A stretch of DNA of 64,000 bases, taken from Pelomonas sp. Root1237 (GTDB lineage: Bacteria; Pseudomonadota; Gammaproteobacteria; Burkholderiales; Burkholderiaceae_C). Of this stretch, positions 19,425 through 30,078 are shown piece after piece. Location of the stretch: the NCBI RefSeq assembly GCF_001425055.1, contig NZ_LMDK01000019.1, forward strand, positions 124,001 through 188,000. Direction: 5' to 3'. Within the stretch, counting starts at the first letter, position 1. Every line of letters starts with the position of its first letter. The notes under the pieces were generated by a model that saw nothing but the letters and a program-made list of their open reading frames with translations, was not told the DNA's origin and did no database searches. The position numbers and the translations under genes are program-made.

Positions 19425-20489
19425 TCACTTGGTGCGTGGCTTGGGCAGGCCTTCGTCGCCATGCTTTATGTGCCCGTCGCGCATCAGGCCAACGCTGAGC
19501 GCCACCGCGCGCGCGGCACGCTTGACCTCTTCCTGCACGTCGGTGTCCTTGTCCAGAGCGTCATGGCTGGTTGCATAGGGCTCGTAGTAGCCGATGTAGC
19601 GGTCCAAGCGCGCGCCGAATCCGGCGTCGACCAGGCCCATCCAGTCCAGCCAGTCCGACAGCGCACGGCGCGTGCCGTCGATGCCGGCGACGTCGCCGTG
19701 CACGACGAGGCCGTAGATGCGACCAGCGAGGTGCTTGGGGTAGCCCCAGCCCTTGAGCGCCATCTCGCGCGCCAGTTCGGGCTTCTTGCCCTGGGTGGAG
19801 GTCGGGTCGGGGTTGCCGCCGTCGGCGCAAACGAGGCGGTCCATCATCAGCTTCAAGGGGCTGGTGGCCTGGTACCAGTGCACCGGCGTCAACAGCAGCA
19901 CGCCGTGGGCGCGCACCCAATGCTCGTAGATCTCGGCCATCCAGTCGTTGGTCTGCCCGGTGGCGTGGTTGGGGTAGCAGCTGCAGGGCCAGTGGCACAG
20001 CGGCATCGCGGTGGACACGCAGCCCTTGCAGGGGTGGATGTGGCGGTCGTAATCCGACGTCAACCGGCTCAGGTCCAGCACTTCCACGGCCATGCCTTCG
20101 GCCTCGCAGGCGGCGCGGGCGATCTGTGTCATGCGCCAGGTCTTGGACATCTCGCCCGGGCAGCTGCCGTCGTTGCGCGGCGAGGCGTTGATGACGAGGA
20201 CGCGCGATGATGAGCTGGCCCAGGCGTCCTGAGCCTCCTTCAGCCGCAGGTGCAGGTCGCGCCATTCGCGCGACAGGTCGTAGCCGGGATCAGCAAAGCC
20301 CGGGCCGGCCTTGACGGTGATCGGGGCCTTGCGGCCTTCCTCGAAGGCCTCCCAGGCAATCTGCTCCAGCCGACCCAATGCGTCGCGCTCGGCGCCGTAG
20401 GCCGGGTCGACGAAGCGTTGCCGGAAGCGCTCGCCGAACTCCTGGCGGCCCATGATCTGCGCCTGGCCGGTTCTCACGGGTGAAGTCAT
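19425..20489 (-). CDS. NADPH-dependent FMN reductase / flavodoxin-fold protein
   Basis: 354 residues. An N-terminal helical extension of about 90 residues precedes a flavodoxin-like fold with the FMN phosphate loop VLVINASPRNDGSCPGEMS. A cysteine-rich insert (HPCKGCVSTAMPLCHWPC) follows, and then LLLTPVHWYQATSPLKLMMD. The cysteine cluster could bind metal, an unusual addition for a plain quinone reductase. The start is uncertain; an internal ATG 13 codons later is possible. It lies 39 bases upstream of cysK on the same strand. Confidence 0.82.
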   Translation of the reverse strand: MTSPVRTGQAQIMGRQEFGERFRQRFVDPAYGAERDALGRLEQIAWEAFEEGRKAPITVKAGPGFADPGYDLSREWRDLHLRLKEAQDAWASSSSRVLVINASPRNDGSCPGEMSKTWRMTQIARAACEAEGMAVEVLDLSRLTSDYDRHIHPCKGCVSTAMPLCHWPCSCYPNHATGQTNDWMAEIYEHWVRAHGVLLLTPVHWYQATSPLKLMMDRLVCADGGNPDPTSTQGKKPELAREMALKGWGYPKHLAGRIYGLVVHGDVAGIDGTRRALSDWLDWMGLVDAGFGARLDRYIGYYEPYATSHDALDKDTDVQEEVKRAARAVALSVGLMRDGHIKHGDEGLPKPRTK

Positions 20490-20556
20490 GACGGAATCTC
20501 GGTAGTGGACGTGGCCTCAGGCAAACCACATGCCCGCGCCTGCGATACTCGCTCCC

Positions 20557-20927
20557 GTGAAGCAAGCCAGACCGCCGCTGGGGCAAGCATGGAAACATGG
20601 CCCTGGAGGAAGGTCCGGACTGCATAGAGCGGCGTAGCAGCTAACGGCTGCCCGGCGAAAGCCGAGGATCAGAGCAACAGAGACGAGTCGACCAAACGTG
20701 CGGGGTTCGCCCCGCGGGACCGTGAGCGCAGCTCACGGGGTCGGGTGCAACGGGCAATCTCTACGCGCAGCAACACCAAGTAGGCCAGCGTTGATGCGGC
20801 TCGCAGAGCTGGCGGGTAGGTGGCACCGAGCCGGGCAGTGATGCTCGGCCCAGAGGAATGGCGGTCACGCCGTCCGAACCGCAAGGGGAGGGCGGTGCAC
20901 AGAATCCGGCCTATCGGCTTGCTTCAC
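20557..20927 (+). ncRNA. rnpB: RNase P RNA (class A)
   Basis: About 371 nt. The ends GTGAAGCAAGCC and GGCTTGCTTCAC pair to form helix P1. The universal core GAGGAAGGTCCGGACT lies near 20609, and the distal core ACAGAATCCGGCCTAT is near 20900. The GGTAGGTGGCACCGAG region in between is also typical. A short T-rich tail follows. This RNA matures tRNA 5' ends with the RnpA protein. Confidence 0.95.
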
Positions 20928-20983
20928 TCTTTTCTTGCCTCTTTCTTTCGGCTGAACGGCCCCGGCTCGATAGACTGCCTTGC

Positions 20984-22192
20984 ATGAATCCCGAAGCCAG
21001 CCGCCTCTGGCGTGCGCCTCGCTGGGCCCTGTCCGTGCTGTTGGCCTGTTTGGCCATGGTGGGCCCCTTCTCCATCGACACCTATCTGCCGGCCTTTGCC
21101 GGCATTGCCGCGGCGCTGGATGCGACCCCGGTGCAGATGCAGCAGACGCTGTCCGCCTATCTGCTGGGCTTCGCCTTCATGAACCTCTTCCACGGCGCGC
21201 TGTCGGACTGCTTCGGCCGCCGCCCCGTCGTGCTGATCGGCCTGGGCGTCTTCACGGCGGCCAGCGTCGGCTGCGCGATGGCGGGCTCCATCGGCCAGCT
21301 GGTGTTCTGGCGCACCGTGCAAGGCATGTCGGCCGGCGCCGGCATCGTCGTGTCGCGAGCCATCATCCGCGACATGTTCCCACCGGCGGATGCCCAGCGC
21401 GTGATGTCGCAGGTGACACTTTTCTTCGGTGTGGCACCGGCCATCGCCCCCATGGTGGGCGGCTTCCTGTTCGTGCACGCCGACTGGCACTCCATCTTCT
21501 GGTTCCTGACCGCCGTGGGCGCTGCCCTGCTGGTATCCAACTGGCGGCTGCTGCCCGAGACGCTGCACGCGAACCTGGTGCAGCCCTTCCACGTCGGCGC
21601 ACTGATGCGCGAGTACTGGCGGCTGTGCAGCAGCCCGAAGTTCATGATGCTGGTGCTGGCCAGCGGCATCCCGTTCAACGGCATGTTTCTCTACGTGCTG
21701 GCCACGCCGGTGTTCCTGGGTGAACACCTGCACTTCGCGCCGCAGCAGTTTTTCTGGTTCTTCCTGTGCTCCATCGGCGGCATCATGGCTGGCGCGGCGG
21801 TCAGCGGCCGGCTGGCGGGCAAGATGGGCCCGAAGCGCCAGATCATGCGGGGCTTTCGCATCATGGTGGCCGTGTCGATCACCAACGTGCTGCTCAACCT
21901 GTTCGCGCCGCTGAGCCCCTTCTGGGCTCTGCCCATGGTCGGCCTGTTCGCCTTCGGTTGGGCGCTGATGGTGCCCGTCGTCACGCTGCTGGTGCTGGAC
22001 CAGGTGCCCGAGCGCCGCGGCATGGCTTCGTCGCTGCAGGCCTGCATCGGCTCGGCGGCCAATGGCCTGGTGGCTGGTGTGCTGGTGCCGCTGGTCATGC
22101 ACTCGACCGTGGCGCTGGCCCTCACGTCGGCGGGGCTGATGATGGTCGGCCTGGTGGCCTGGTACGGCGTCAGGCGCTCCGTTGCGGCCTGA
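20984..22192 (+). CDS. MFS multidrug efflux transporter, Bcr/CflA family
   Basis: 402 residues with twelve predicted membrane helices. The DHA1 signature GPFSIDTYLPAF lies in helix 1, and the loop motif LSDCFGRRPVVLIG is present. The LVFWRTVQGMSAGAG motif of drug-proton antiporters is also there. It likely exports drugs using the proton gradient; the substrate is unknown. The ATG at 20984 begins MNPEASRLWRAP. The longer in-frame reading runs back into the RNase P RNA and is rejected. Confidence 0.93.
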   Translation: MNPEASRLWRAPRWALSVLLACLAMVGPFSIDTYLPAFAGIAAALDATPVQMQQTLSAYLLGFAFMNLFHGALSDCFGRRPVVLIGLGVFTAASVGCAMAGSIGQLVFWRTVQGMSAGAGIVVSRAIIRDMFPPADAQRVMSQVTLFFGVAPAIAPMVGGFLFVHADWHSIFWFLTAVGAALLVSNWRLLPETLHANLVQPFHVGALMREYWRLCSSPKFMMLVLASGIPFNGMFLYVLATPVFLGEHLHFAPQQFFWFFLCSIGGIMAGAAVSGRLAGKMGPKRQIMRGFRIMVAVSITNVLLNLFAPLSPFWALPMVGLFAFGWALMVPVVTLLVLDQVPERRGMASSLQACIGSAANGLVAGVLVPLVMHSTVALALTSAGLMMVGLVAWYGVRRSVAA

Positions 22193-22233
22193 TCGTGACT
22201 CAAGCCTGGCGGCCGCTTGCCGAAATCACCGAC

Positions 22234-23109
22234 ATGATGAAAAAGCGCTGGCTGATCACCGCGCTGCTGGCCGCCTGTGCGGCTGCGCAGGCAGAGGAAC
22301 CCAAGGAACCCGTGGAGGTGCTGCGCCAGCGCCTGGCGGACCGCCTGTCCACCAAGCCCGAGGGCACGGCCACCGCCAAGCCGGCGGCCAAACCCGTCAA
22401 GCCGGGCAAGGCCGAGGCCGCCAAGCCGACGCATTGGGGCTACACCGGCGACATTGGCCCCGAGCGCTGGGCCGAGCTGGCGCCGGAGAACAAGCTGTGC
22501 GCCGTCGGCACGCGCCAGAGTCCCATCGACATCCGCGAGGGCATCGCCGTCGAGTTGGAGAAGATCAGCTTCGACTACCGCACCAGCAGCTTTTCGGTGC
22601 AGGACAACGGCCACACCATCCAGGTCAATGTCGGCGCCGGCAACGGCCTGACCGTCATGGGCCGGCGCTATGAACTCGTGCAGTTCCACTTCCACCGCCC
22701 GAGCGAAGAGCGCGTCAACGGCAAGCAATCCGACATGGTGGCCCACTTGGTACACAAGGATGCGCAAGGCAAGCTCGCCGTCGTCGCCGTGCTGCTGGAG
22801 CGCGGGCCCGACAACAAGCCCCAGCCGGTGATCCAGACGGTCTGGGCCAACCTGCCACTGGAAAAGGGCGAGGCCTTGCAAGCCCAGGTGCAGATCGACC
22901 TGAACCAGTTGCTGCCCGCCGAGCGCGGCTACTACACCTACATGGGTTCGCTGACGACGCCGCCCTGCAGCGAAGGCGTGCTGTGGATGGTGCTGCGCCA
23001 GCCCGTCACCATGACGGCCCAGCAGCTCGGCATCTTCGCCAAGCTCTACCCGATGAATGCGCGGCCGCTGCAGGCCGGCTCGGGGCGGCTCATCAAAGAA
23101 TCCCAGTAA
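22234..23109 (+). CDS. Alpha-type carbonic anhydrase, exported
   Basis: About 291 residues. A signal peptide (MMKKRWLITALLAACAAAQA) is followed by a 50-residue Lys/Ala/Pro-rich linker and then the alpha-carbonic anhydrase domain. It begins THWGYTGDIGPERW. The zinc histidines are in FHFHRPSEE and MVAHLVH, and SLTTPPCSEGV lines the active site. It interconverts CO2 and bicarbonate in the periplasm. No clear ribosome site precedes the ATG; GTG at 22195 is an alternative but would bury the signal peptide. Confidence 0.93.
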   Translation: MMKKRWLITALLAACAAAQAEEPKEPVEVLRQRLADRLSTKPEGTATAKPAAKPVKPGKAEAAKPTHWGYTGDIGPERWAELAPENKLCAVGTRQSPIDIREGIAVELEKISFDYRTSSFSVQDNGHTIQVNVGAGNGLTVMGRRYELVQFHFHRPSEERVNGKQSDMVAHLVHKDAQGKLAVVAVLLERGPDNKPQPVIQTVWANLPLEKGEALQAQVQIDLNQLLPAERGYYTYMGSLTTPPCSEGVLWMVLRQPVTMTAQQLGIFAKLYPMNARPLQAGSGRLIKESQ

Positions 23110-23116
23110 CGGTCTT

Positions 23117-23299
23117 CGGGCCGAGCGCTGGGCCTGCCATGAGCCAGAGGCTCATGGCCTTCCGTAGGCACAAGCAGTCCGCAGGGACTGCTTGTGTCCG
23201 ACTCCAGTTCACCGAGCCGGCCCGCTTGGGCGATGTGCTTGCGGCTCAATGCCGCAAGCATCGCCGTCCCCTCGGGGGACCGACCAGGTGCAGCCGCGT

Positions 23300-23327
<28 letters not shown>
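23117..23327 (-). repeat. Mosaic hairpin repeat A, copy 1
   Basis: This shares GGGCCGAGCGCTGGGCC, GAGCCGGCCCGC and the hairpin GCTTGCGGC/GCCGCAAGC followed by ATCGCCGTCCCC with copies near 54.4 and 58.1 kb. Copy 1 also has an extra module of about 80 bases with two perfect stems, CATGAGCC/GGCTCATG and GCAGTCC/GGACTGC. In the minus-strand sense the element starts inside the last codons of the hybrid kinase. It fills the space before the convergent carbonic anhydrase gene. Confidence 0.85.
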
Positions 23328-25633
<2,306 letters not shown>

Positions 25634-25641
25634 GATGAACT

Positions 25642-25719
25642 CATTGGTGCACCCTTGGCGCGGTGCGCTGTCCCGCCAAGCGGGAGCTGAGCGCCTTCGG
25701 GCGGCCGGGCGGCGCTCAT
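25642..25719 (-). repeat. Stop-to-start element B, copy 1
   Basis: A 78-bp element beginning ATGAGCGCCGC and ending AAGGGTGCACCAATG on the minus strand. It contains the stem TCCCGC/GCGGGA and is about 80 percent identical to the element between murD and ftsW. Its final ATG has an ideal ribosome site but opens only a four-codon frame. That frame ends in TTGA, overlapping the proposed TTG start of the hybrid kinase. Confidence 0.8.
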
Positions 25720-25742
25720 GCTGCCATGAGATTGGCGAGTCC

Positions 25743-25783
25743 AAAGCAAAACGCGCCACGACGCGTGGCGACGTGGCGCGTTT
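25743..25783 (-). terminator. Terminator behind the chalcone-isomerase-like gene
   Basis: An 11-bp perfect stem AAACGCGCCAC/GTGGCGCGTTT with an internally self-complementary loop is followed on the minus strand by TGCTTT. It lies 16 bases behind the stop at 25799 and separates this gene from the hybrid kinase. Confidence 0.75.
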
Positions 25784-25798
25784 CGTGGTGCACGAGCG

Positions 25799-26386
25799 TC
25801 AGCCCTTGCCCAGCAGGGCGGGCTTGAGCGAAGAGTCGACGGGCTTGTCGCCCAGCCAGATCTTCAGGATGGCGTTGTAGAAGTTGACGTCCTTCATCGG
25901 TTCGCCGATGGGCTTGCCGTTCAGGGCCATGACGGTGCCGGTGTCCGGGATCCAGTCCACGGTGATGACGTCACCCTTCTTGCCCTGCGGGATGTTGACG
26001 AAGGCCTCGCCGAATTGGGCCAGCTGGTTGACGAACTTGGAGCGCTCGGCCTTGTCGGTGTTGGCCGTGATGCCAGCCATGAAGGCCTGGCCCAGGTCGT
26101 CACCGGTCACCTCGCGCAGCAGGCCGAGACTGAAGCGGCGCGGGCCTTGGGTGTCCAGCACGCCGGCCGTCGTGTCCTTCTTCTCGGGCAGGTAAAGCAC
26201 CAGGGCATAGACCTTGACCACGATGCGCACGCGCACACCGGCGCCGTTGACCTTCAAGTCCTTGCCGGCGACCTTGACGGTGTCGTCGAACTTGAGGCCG
26301 GCCACTTCGATGGCTTGCGCCGCGCCGCCCAGGCCGAGGGCGAGGCCCAAGCCGGCAATCCATCGGCTGGCGTTGTTCGTCTTCAT
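25799..26386 (-). CDS. Chalcone-isomerase-like periplasmic protein
   Basis: 195 residues with a signal peptide ending AAQAIEVAG and a chalcone isomerase-like (CHI-like) fold. That fold includes VKVYALVLYLPEKK and the GLLREVTGDDLGQAF segment. Bacterial members of this family are secreted and lack a known flavonoid substrate; fatty-acid or small-lipid binding is one suggestion. The ATG at 26386 has AGGAG close upstream and starts the signal peptide. It lies 40 bases behind the chemoreceptor gene on the same strand and has its own terminator. Confidence 0.88.
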   Translation of the reverse strand: MKTNNASRWIAGLGLALGLGGAAQAIEVAGLKFDDTVKVAGKDLKVNGAGVRVRIVVKVYALVLYLPEKKDTTAGVLDTQGPRRFSLGLLREVTGDDLGQAFMAGITANTDKAERSKFVNQLAQFGEAFVNIPQGKKGDVITVDWIPDTGTVMALNGKPIGEPMKDVNFYNAILKIWLGDKPVDSSLKPALLGKG

Positions 26387-26426
26387 GCAGTCTCCTGATC
26401 TTTTGAGGATGGGGATGATCGCGCCT

Positions 26427-27983
26427 TCAGCGTGCCGCCTCGAGCTTGAAGAGGCTGACGACCTCCTCGAGGCCATGGGCCTGATCGCGCAGCGAGTCGG
26501 CAGCAGCGGCGGCTTCTTCCACCAGTGCGGCGTTCTGCTGCGTGCTCTTGTCCATGTCATGGATGGTATGCGTGACGCGCTCGATGCCGGAACTCTGCTC
26601 GGCGCTGGCATGGGTGATCTCGCCCATGATGTCGGTCATGCGTTGCACGCTCGCCACCACGCCCTGCATGGTGTTGCCCGCCTGGGCGACGAGCTGGCTG
26701 CCCTGGGCCACCTTCTCGACCGAATCGCTGATGAGGCGCTTGATCTCCTTGGCCGCGTCGGCACTGCGGCCAGCGAGAGACCGCACCTCGCCAGCCACGA
26801 CGGCAAAACCGCGGCCCTGCTCGCCGGCCCGCGCGGCCTCCACGGCGGCGTTCAGGGCCAGGATGTTGGTCTGAAAGGCGATGCCGTCGATGACGCTGAT
26901 GATGTCGACGATCTTCTTGCTTGATGCGTCGATGCTGCCCATGGTCGTCACGACCTTGGCCACCACGGCGCCGCCTTCGCCGGCGACCTGCGAGGCGGCC
27001 TTGGCCAACTGATTGGCCTGTTGGGCGTTCTGCGCGTTCTGCTGCACCGCGTCGGTCAGCGTCTTCATGGCCGACAGTGTCTGCTCCAGCGATGCGGCCT
27101 GGGCCTCGGTGCGCACCGACAGGTCCATATTGCCGCTGGCGATCTCGCTGGACGCCGAGGCGATGGACTCGGTGCCCTCGCGCACGCGGCCGACGATGCC
27201 CTTGAGGCTCTCGTTCATGTCATGCAGGGCCTGCAGCAGCTCGCCGGTCTCGTCGCGGCTGCGCACCTCGATCTCGCTGGTCAGGTTGCCCGACGCCACC
27301 TTGCGTGCCACAGCGACCGCGCCGCGCAGCGGGTTGACGATGCCACGCGTGATCAACACACCGGTCAGCACGCTGGCGGCGATGGCGGCCACGGCCAGGC
27401 CGAGCAGCAGCAGGGCTGTCTTGTTGGCCACGCGGTTGGACTTCTCGCCGGCCGCATCCATGCCGGCGTTGCGAGCCTCGACCAGCTTCTCCAGCGCGGT
27501 CATGTACTTGATCTGGGCCGCGCGCACCGAGAACTGGAACTTCAGCGGCGCCCCTTCGGTATCGCCGGACGCCACTGTCTTCACGAACGACGCCTGGGCC
27601 GGCAGGAACTTGGCGCGGGCTTCCTTGACCGCCTTGAGCTGCTCCTGGCTGGCCTCGTCGGTCAGCAGTGGCTCCAGCTCGGCCATGGTCTTTTCATGCG
27701 CGGCCATCTGGGCGGCAACCGTGTCCAGCTCCTTCTTGATCTGTTCTTCGCCGCTCATGATGAGCGTCGTCATCATGCCGCGCACGGCGTCGCCCAATTC
27801 GCCCTTGGCCTTGTTGGCCAGGGCCACGGCCTTGTAGTCGGTGCTCAGTAACTGGCTGATCTCGCCGTTCAGGGTCTGAATGCCGAAATAGCCCAGGCCG
27901 GCCATGGTTATCAGGCAGGCGATCACGACGGCAAAGCCCGCCGCGAGGCGCTGTCCGATGCGCATATGGGACAAGAAATTCAT
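26427..27983 (-). CDS. Methyl-accepting chemotaxis protein
   Basis: 518 residues. It has membrane helix 1 (about 12-32), a four-helix periplasmic sensor (33-185) and helix 2 (190-212). A HAMP domain and the cytoplasmic signalling rod follow, with the tip [20 protein letters not shown] near residue 370. It passes ligand signals to CheA through CheW. No CheR/CheB tail pentapeptide is present. The ATG at 27983 begins [13 protein letters not shown]. No chemotaxis genes are close by, so it is a stand-alone receptor. Confidence 0.94.
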   Translation of the reverse strand: MNFLSHMRIGQRLAAGFAVVIACLITMAGLGYFGIQTLNGEISQLLSTDYKAVALANKAKGELGDAVRGMMTTLIMSGEEQIKKELDTVAAQMAAHEKTMAELEPLLTDEASQEQLKAVKEARAKFLPAQASFVKTVASGDTEGAPLKFQFSVRAAQIKYMTALEKLVEARNAGMDAAGEKSNRVANKTALLLLGLAVAAIAASVLTGVLITRGIVNPLRGAVAVARKVASGNLTSEIEVRSRDETGELLQALHDMNESLKGIVGRVREGTESIASASSEIASGNMDLSVRTEAQAASLEQTLSAMKTLTDAVQQNAQNAQQANQLAKAASQVAGEGGAVVAKVVTTMGSIDASSKKIVDIISVIDGIAFQTNILALNAAVEAARAGEQGRGFAVVAGEVRSLAGRSADAAKEIKRLISDSVEKVAQGSQLVAQAGNTMQGVVASVQRMTDIMGEITHASAEQSSGIERVTHTIHDMDKSTQQNAALVEEAAAAADSLRDQAHGLEEVVSLFKLEAAR

Positions 27984-28404
27984 TGGGGGCTGCCTCGGTT
28001 TTGATATTTGGTAGGAGCCCCCGGTTTGAGTTCTTGGCTGAAGGGGCTGAAACAGCATGAAATTTCAGCAGAAATCACCCGGGGCGAGTGCATTCTGAGC
28101 GGCCAGCCGGCGAGGCTTGCCGTGATTTGTGCGGCAAAACCCTGTCAGACATGGCTTGCGACGGTGGCCCTGGGGCGGGCGATTCAACCTTGGGGCAAAC
28201 GCCACATCGCAAACGCCCATCACTTCAAGCAGCACTTCTCAATATCCAGGCAAGTCCTTATTTATTAACAAGATTTTTTACTGGCGCTGTATAAATTAAC
28301 AGCGCTTGCTAAGTGCTTGATTTCATTGAAAAAACTTGTGCCGAACCTTGACCGGGTGGGGTCTGGCCCTTAAAGTGGGAGGAAGTGTCGTTTCGTGGTG
28401 AAAA
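27984..28404. other. 421-base divergent regulatory region, chemoreceptor / mraZ
   Basis: No gene is supported here; short frames have no family features. The left part carries an inverted repeat GCTGAAA/TTTCAGC (28046-28052 and 28063-28069) upstream of the chemoreceptor. The right part is markedly A+T-rich (about 28250-28345). It holds the palindrome GCGCTGT-N8-ACAGCGC at 28284-28305, a candidate promoter for the cell division cluster, and the MraZ-type boxes. Confidence 0.6.
28265..28295 (+). promoter_or_regulatory. Candidate promoter of the mraZ cluster
   Basis: TTAACA and TATAAA are separated by 19 bases in an A+T-rich stretch 110 bases before mraZ. The -10 overlaps the palindrome GCGCTGT-N8-ACAGCGC, which may bind a regulator. 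The spacing is longer than ideal, so this is only a candidate. Confidence 0.35.
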
Positions 28405-28409
28405 GTGTC
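28375..28409 (+). promoter_or_regulatory. MraZ-type operator: four boxes with 10-bp phasing
   Basis: The boxes GTGGG, GTGTC, GTGGT and GTGTC start at 28375, 28385, 28395 and 28405, exactly one helical turn apart. Known MraZ operators are TGGG-type direct repeats at the same 10-bp spacing just before mraZ. The last box includes the proposed GTG start codon of mraZ, so binding would also cover the start site. Confidence 0.75.
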
Positions 28410-28845
28410 GGAAATCGTCTTTCAGGGTGCCTCCAACTTGGCCTTAGATGCCAAGGGCCGCCTGAGTGTGCCCAGCCGACACCGGGAGGTGCTGCAGCTG
28501 ATCTGCCAGGGGCGCCTGACCGTCACCAAGCACCCCGATGGCTGCCTGATGCTGTTTCCGCGCCCGACCTGGGAGCTGTTCCGCGACAAGGTCGCCGCCC
28601 TGCCGATGTCGGCTTCGGGCTGGAAGCGTGTTTTCCTCGGTAACGCGATGGACGTCGACATCGATTCGGCGTCGCGCGTGCTGGTCTCGCCCGAGCTGCG
28701 CAAGAGCGCCGGGCTGAAGAACGACGTGATGCTGCTGGGCATGGGCAGCCACTTCGAGCTCTGGGATGCCGAAGCCCATGCCGCCCACGAGGCCGAGGTG
28801 ATGGCCGGTCCGCTGCCCGACGCGCTCAAGGACTTCAGCTTCTGA
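28405..28845 (+). CDS. mraZ: Transcriptional regulator MraZ
   Basis: 146 residues, the usual length. It has two AbrB-like repeats, each with the DAKGRL/DSASRV-type core: [15 protein letters not shown] near residue 13 and [15 protein letters not shown] near residue 85. It binds repeats in front of its own operon and tunes the division and cell wall cluster. GTG at 28405 is the only start before the conserved FQGASNL segment, since a stop lies just upstream in frame. The gene meets rsmH in a TGATG junction. Confidence 0.95.
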   Translation: MSEIVFQGASNLALDAKGRLSVPSRHREVLQLICQGRLTVTKHPDGCLMLFPRPTWELFRDKVAALPMSASGWKRVFLGNAMDVDIDSASRVLVSPELRKSAGLKNDVMLLGMGSHFELWDAEAHAAHEAEVMAGPLPDALKDFSF

Positions 28846-29813
28846 TGGGCGCCGAAATGAACGAGAGCGCCCAGTTCAGCCACACCACCGTGCTGCTGAA
28901 TGAGGCGGTCGACGGCGTGCTCGCGCGGCCCGACGGCGTCTACGTGGACGGCACCTTTGGCCGCGGCGGCCATTCGCGCCTGCTGCTGAGCAAGCTGGCG
29001 CCCGAGGGCCGCCTCATCGCCATCGACCGCGACCCCGAGGCGATTGCCGCCGCGGCGGCCATCACCGACCCGCGCTTCTCCATCGTCCACAGCGCCTTTG
29101 CCGACATGGCCGAACAACTGGCTGCTCTGGGTGTTCATCAGGTGGATGGTGTGCTGCTGGACCTGGGTGTGTCCAGCCCTCAGATCGACAACCCGGAGCG
29201 CGGCTTCAGCTTTCGCTTCAACGGCCCGCTGGACATGCGCATGGACACGACGCGCGGCCAGAGCGCGGCGGACTTCCTGGCCCGTGGCGACGAGCGCGAC
29301 ATTGCACGAGTGATTCGAGACTATGGCGAAGAACGGTTTGCTTCACAGATTGCAAAGGCGGTTGTTGCTTGCCGGGAAGCCGGCACGCCGCTCACGCGCA
29401 CCGACGAGCTGCGCGAACTCGTGGCTCGCACGGTCAAGACCCGCGAGCCCGGCCAAGACCCGGCGACCCGCACCTTTCAAGCCCTTCGGATTCATGTCAA
29501 TGGCGAGCTTGAGGAGCTTGAGCAGGGCCTGAACGCCGCTTTGCGCCTGCTTCGCGCCGGCGGCCGACTCTCCGTCATCAGTTTCCATTCGCTGGAAGAC
29601 CGGCGCGTCAAGACCTTCATCGCCGAGCGCAGCAAGGCCGTGTTCGACCGCCGCGCGCCTTTCGCCGAAGCCGCGCCGCTGATCCTGAATGCGCTGGGCC
29701 GCATCAAGCCCAGTGATGCCGAGGTGGCTGCCAATCCGCGCTCACGCTCCGCCGTGTTGCGTGTGGCGGAGCGCACCGACGCGCCGCTGCCGCCCGTCAC
29801 CTCCAGGCGCTGA
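28845..29813 (+). CDS. rsmH: 16S rRNA (cytosine1402-N4)-methyltransferase
   Basis: 322 residues. The SAM-binding motif is [11 protein letters not shown], followed by [21 protein letters not shown] and the C-terminal [13 protein letters not shown]. It methylates C1402 in the decoding centre of 16S rRNA. The ATG at 28845 overlaps the mraZ stop; an internal ATG four codons later (MNESAQF) is also possible. It is second in the division cluster, its standard place. Confidence 0.96.
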   Translation: MGAEMNESAQFSHTTVLLNEAVDGVLARPDGVYVDGTFGRGGHSRLLLSKLAPEGRLIAIDRDPEAIAAAAAITDPRFSIVHSAFADMAEQLAALGVHQVDGVLLDLGVSSPQIDNPERGFSFRFNGPLDMRMDTTRGQSAADFLARGDERDIARVIRDYGEERFASQIAKAVVACREAGTPLTRTDELRELVARTVKTREPGQDPATRTFQALRIHVNGELEELEQGLNAALRLLRAGGRLSVISFHSLEDRRVKTFIAERSKAVFDRRAPFAEAAPLILNALGRIKPSDAEVAANPRSRSAVLRVAERTDAPLPPVTSRR

Positions 29814-29814
29814 C

Positions 29815-30078
29815 GTGGCGAAAGTCAATTTCATTCTCATCCTGGCCGTGCTGGCCAGTGGCGTCGTCCTCGTGCACAGCGCCTACGAGTCGCGCCGCCT
29901 GTTCGCCGAGCGCGACAAGGCCAAGGCCGAGGGTCAGCGCCTGGCTGCCGACGCCGAGCGCCTGGCCGCCGAGCGCCATGCGCAGGCGACCAACTTGCGC
30001 GTCGAACAGGTGGCTCGGGAGCGCCTGGGCATGCGCGTCATCAGCCCGGCCGTGGTGGCGTCGGGAGTCGCCCAGTGA
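29815..30078 (+). CDS. ftsL: Cell division protein FtsL
   Basis: 87 residues, a small bitopic membrane protein. It has a membrane helix at about residues 3-22 (VNFILILAVLASGVVLVHSA) and a periplasmic coiled coil with RLFAERDKAKAEGQRL. A conserved end RVEQVARERLGMRVI follows. It forms the FtsQLB complex that activates FtsWI. The GTG at 29815 follows the rsmH stop by one base. The 3' end overlaps ftsI by four bases (GTGA). Confidence 0.93.
   Translation: MAKVNFILILAVLASGVVLVHSAYESRRLFAERDKAKAEGQRLAADAERLAAERHAQATNLRVEQVARERLGMRVISPAVVASGVAQ

Noticed and set aside
20858..20983. Upstream extension of the first MFS gene
   Set aside because: It would be translated from within the RNase P RNA.
27984..28070. 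Sigma-28 flagellar promoter of the chemoreceptor
   Set aside because: A CAAA ... CAAATATC pair exists on the minus strand, but both halves and the spacing differ too much from TAAA-N15-GCCGATAA.
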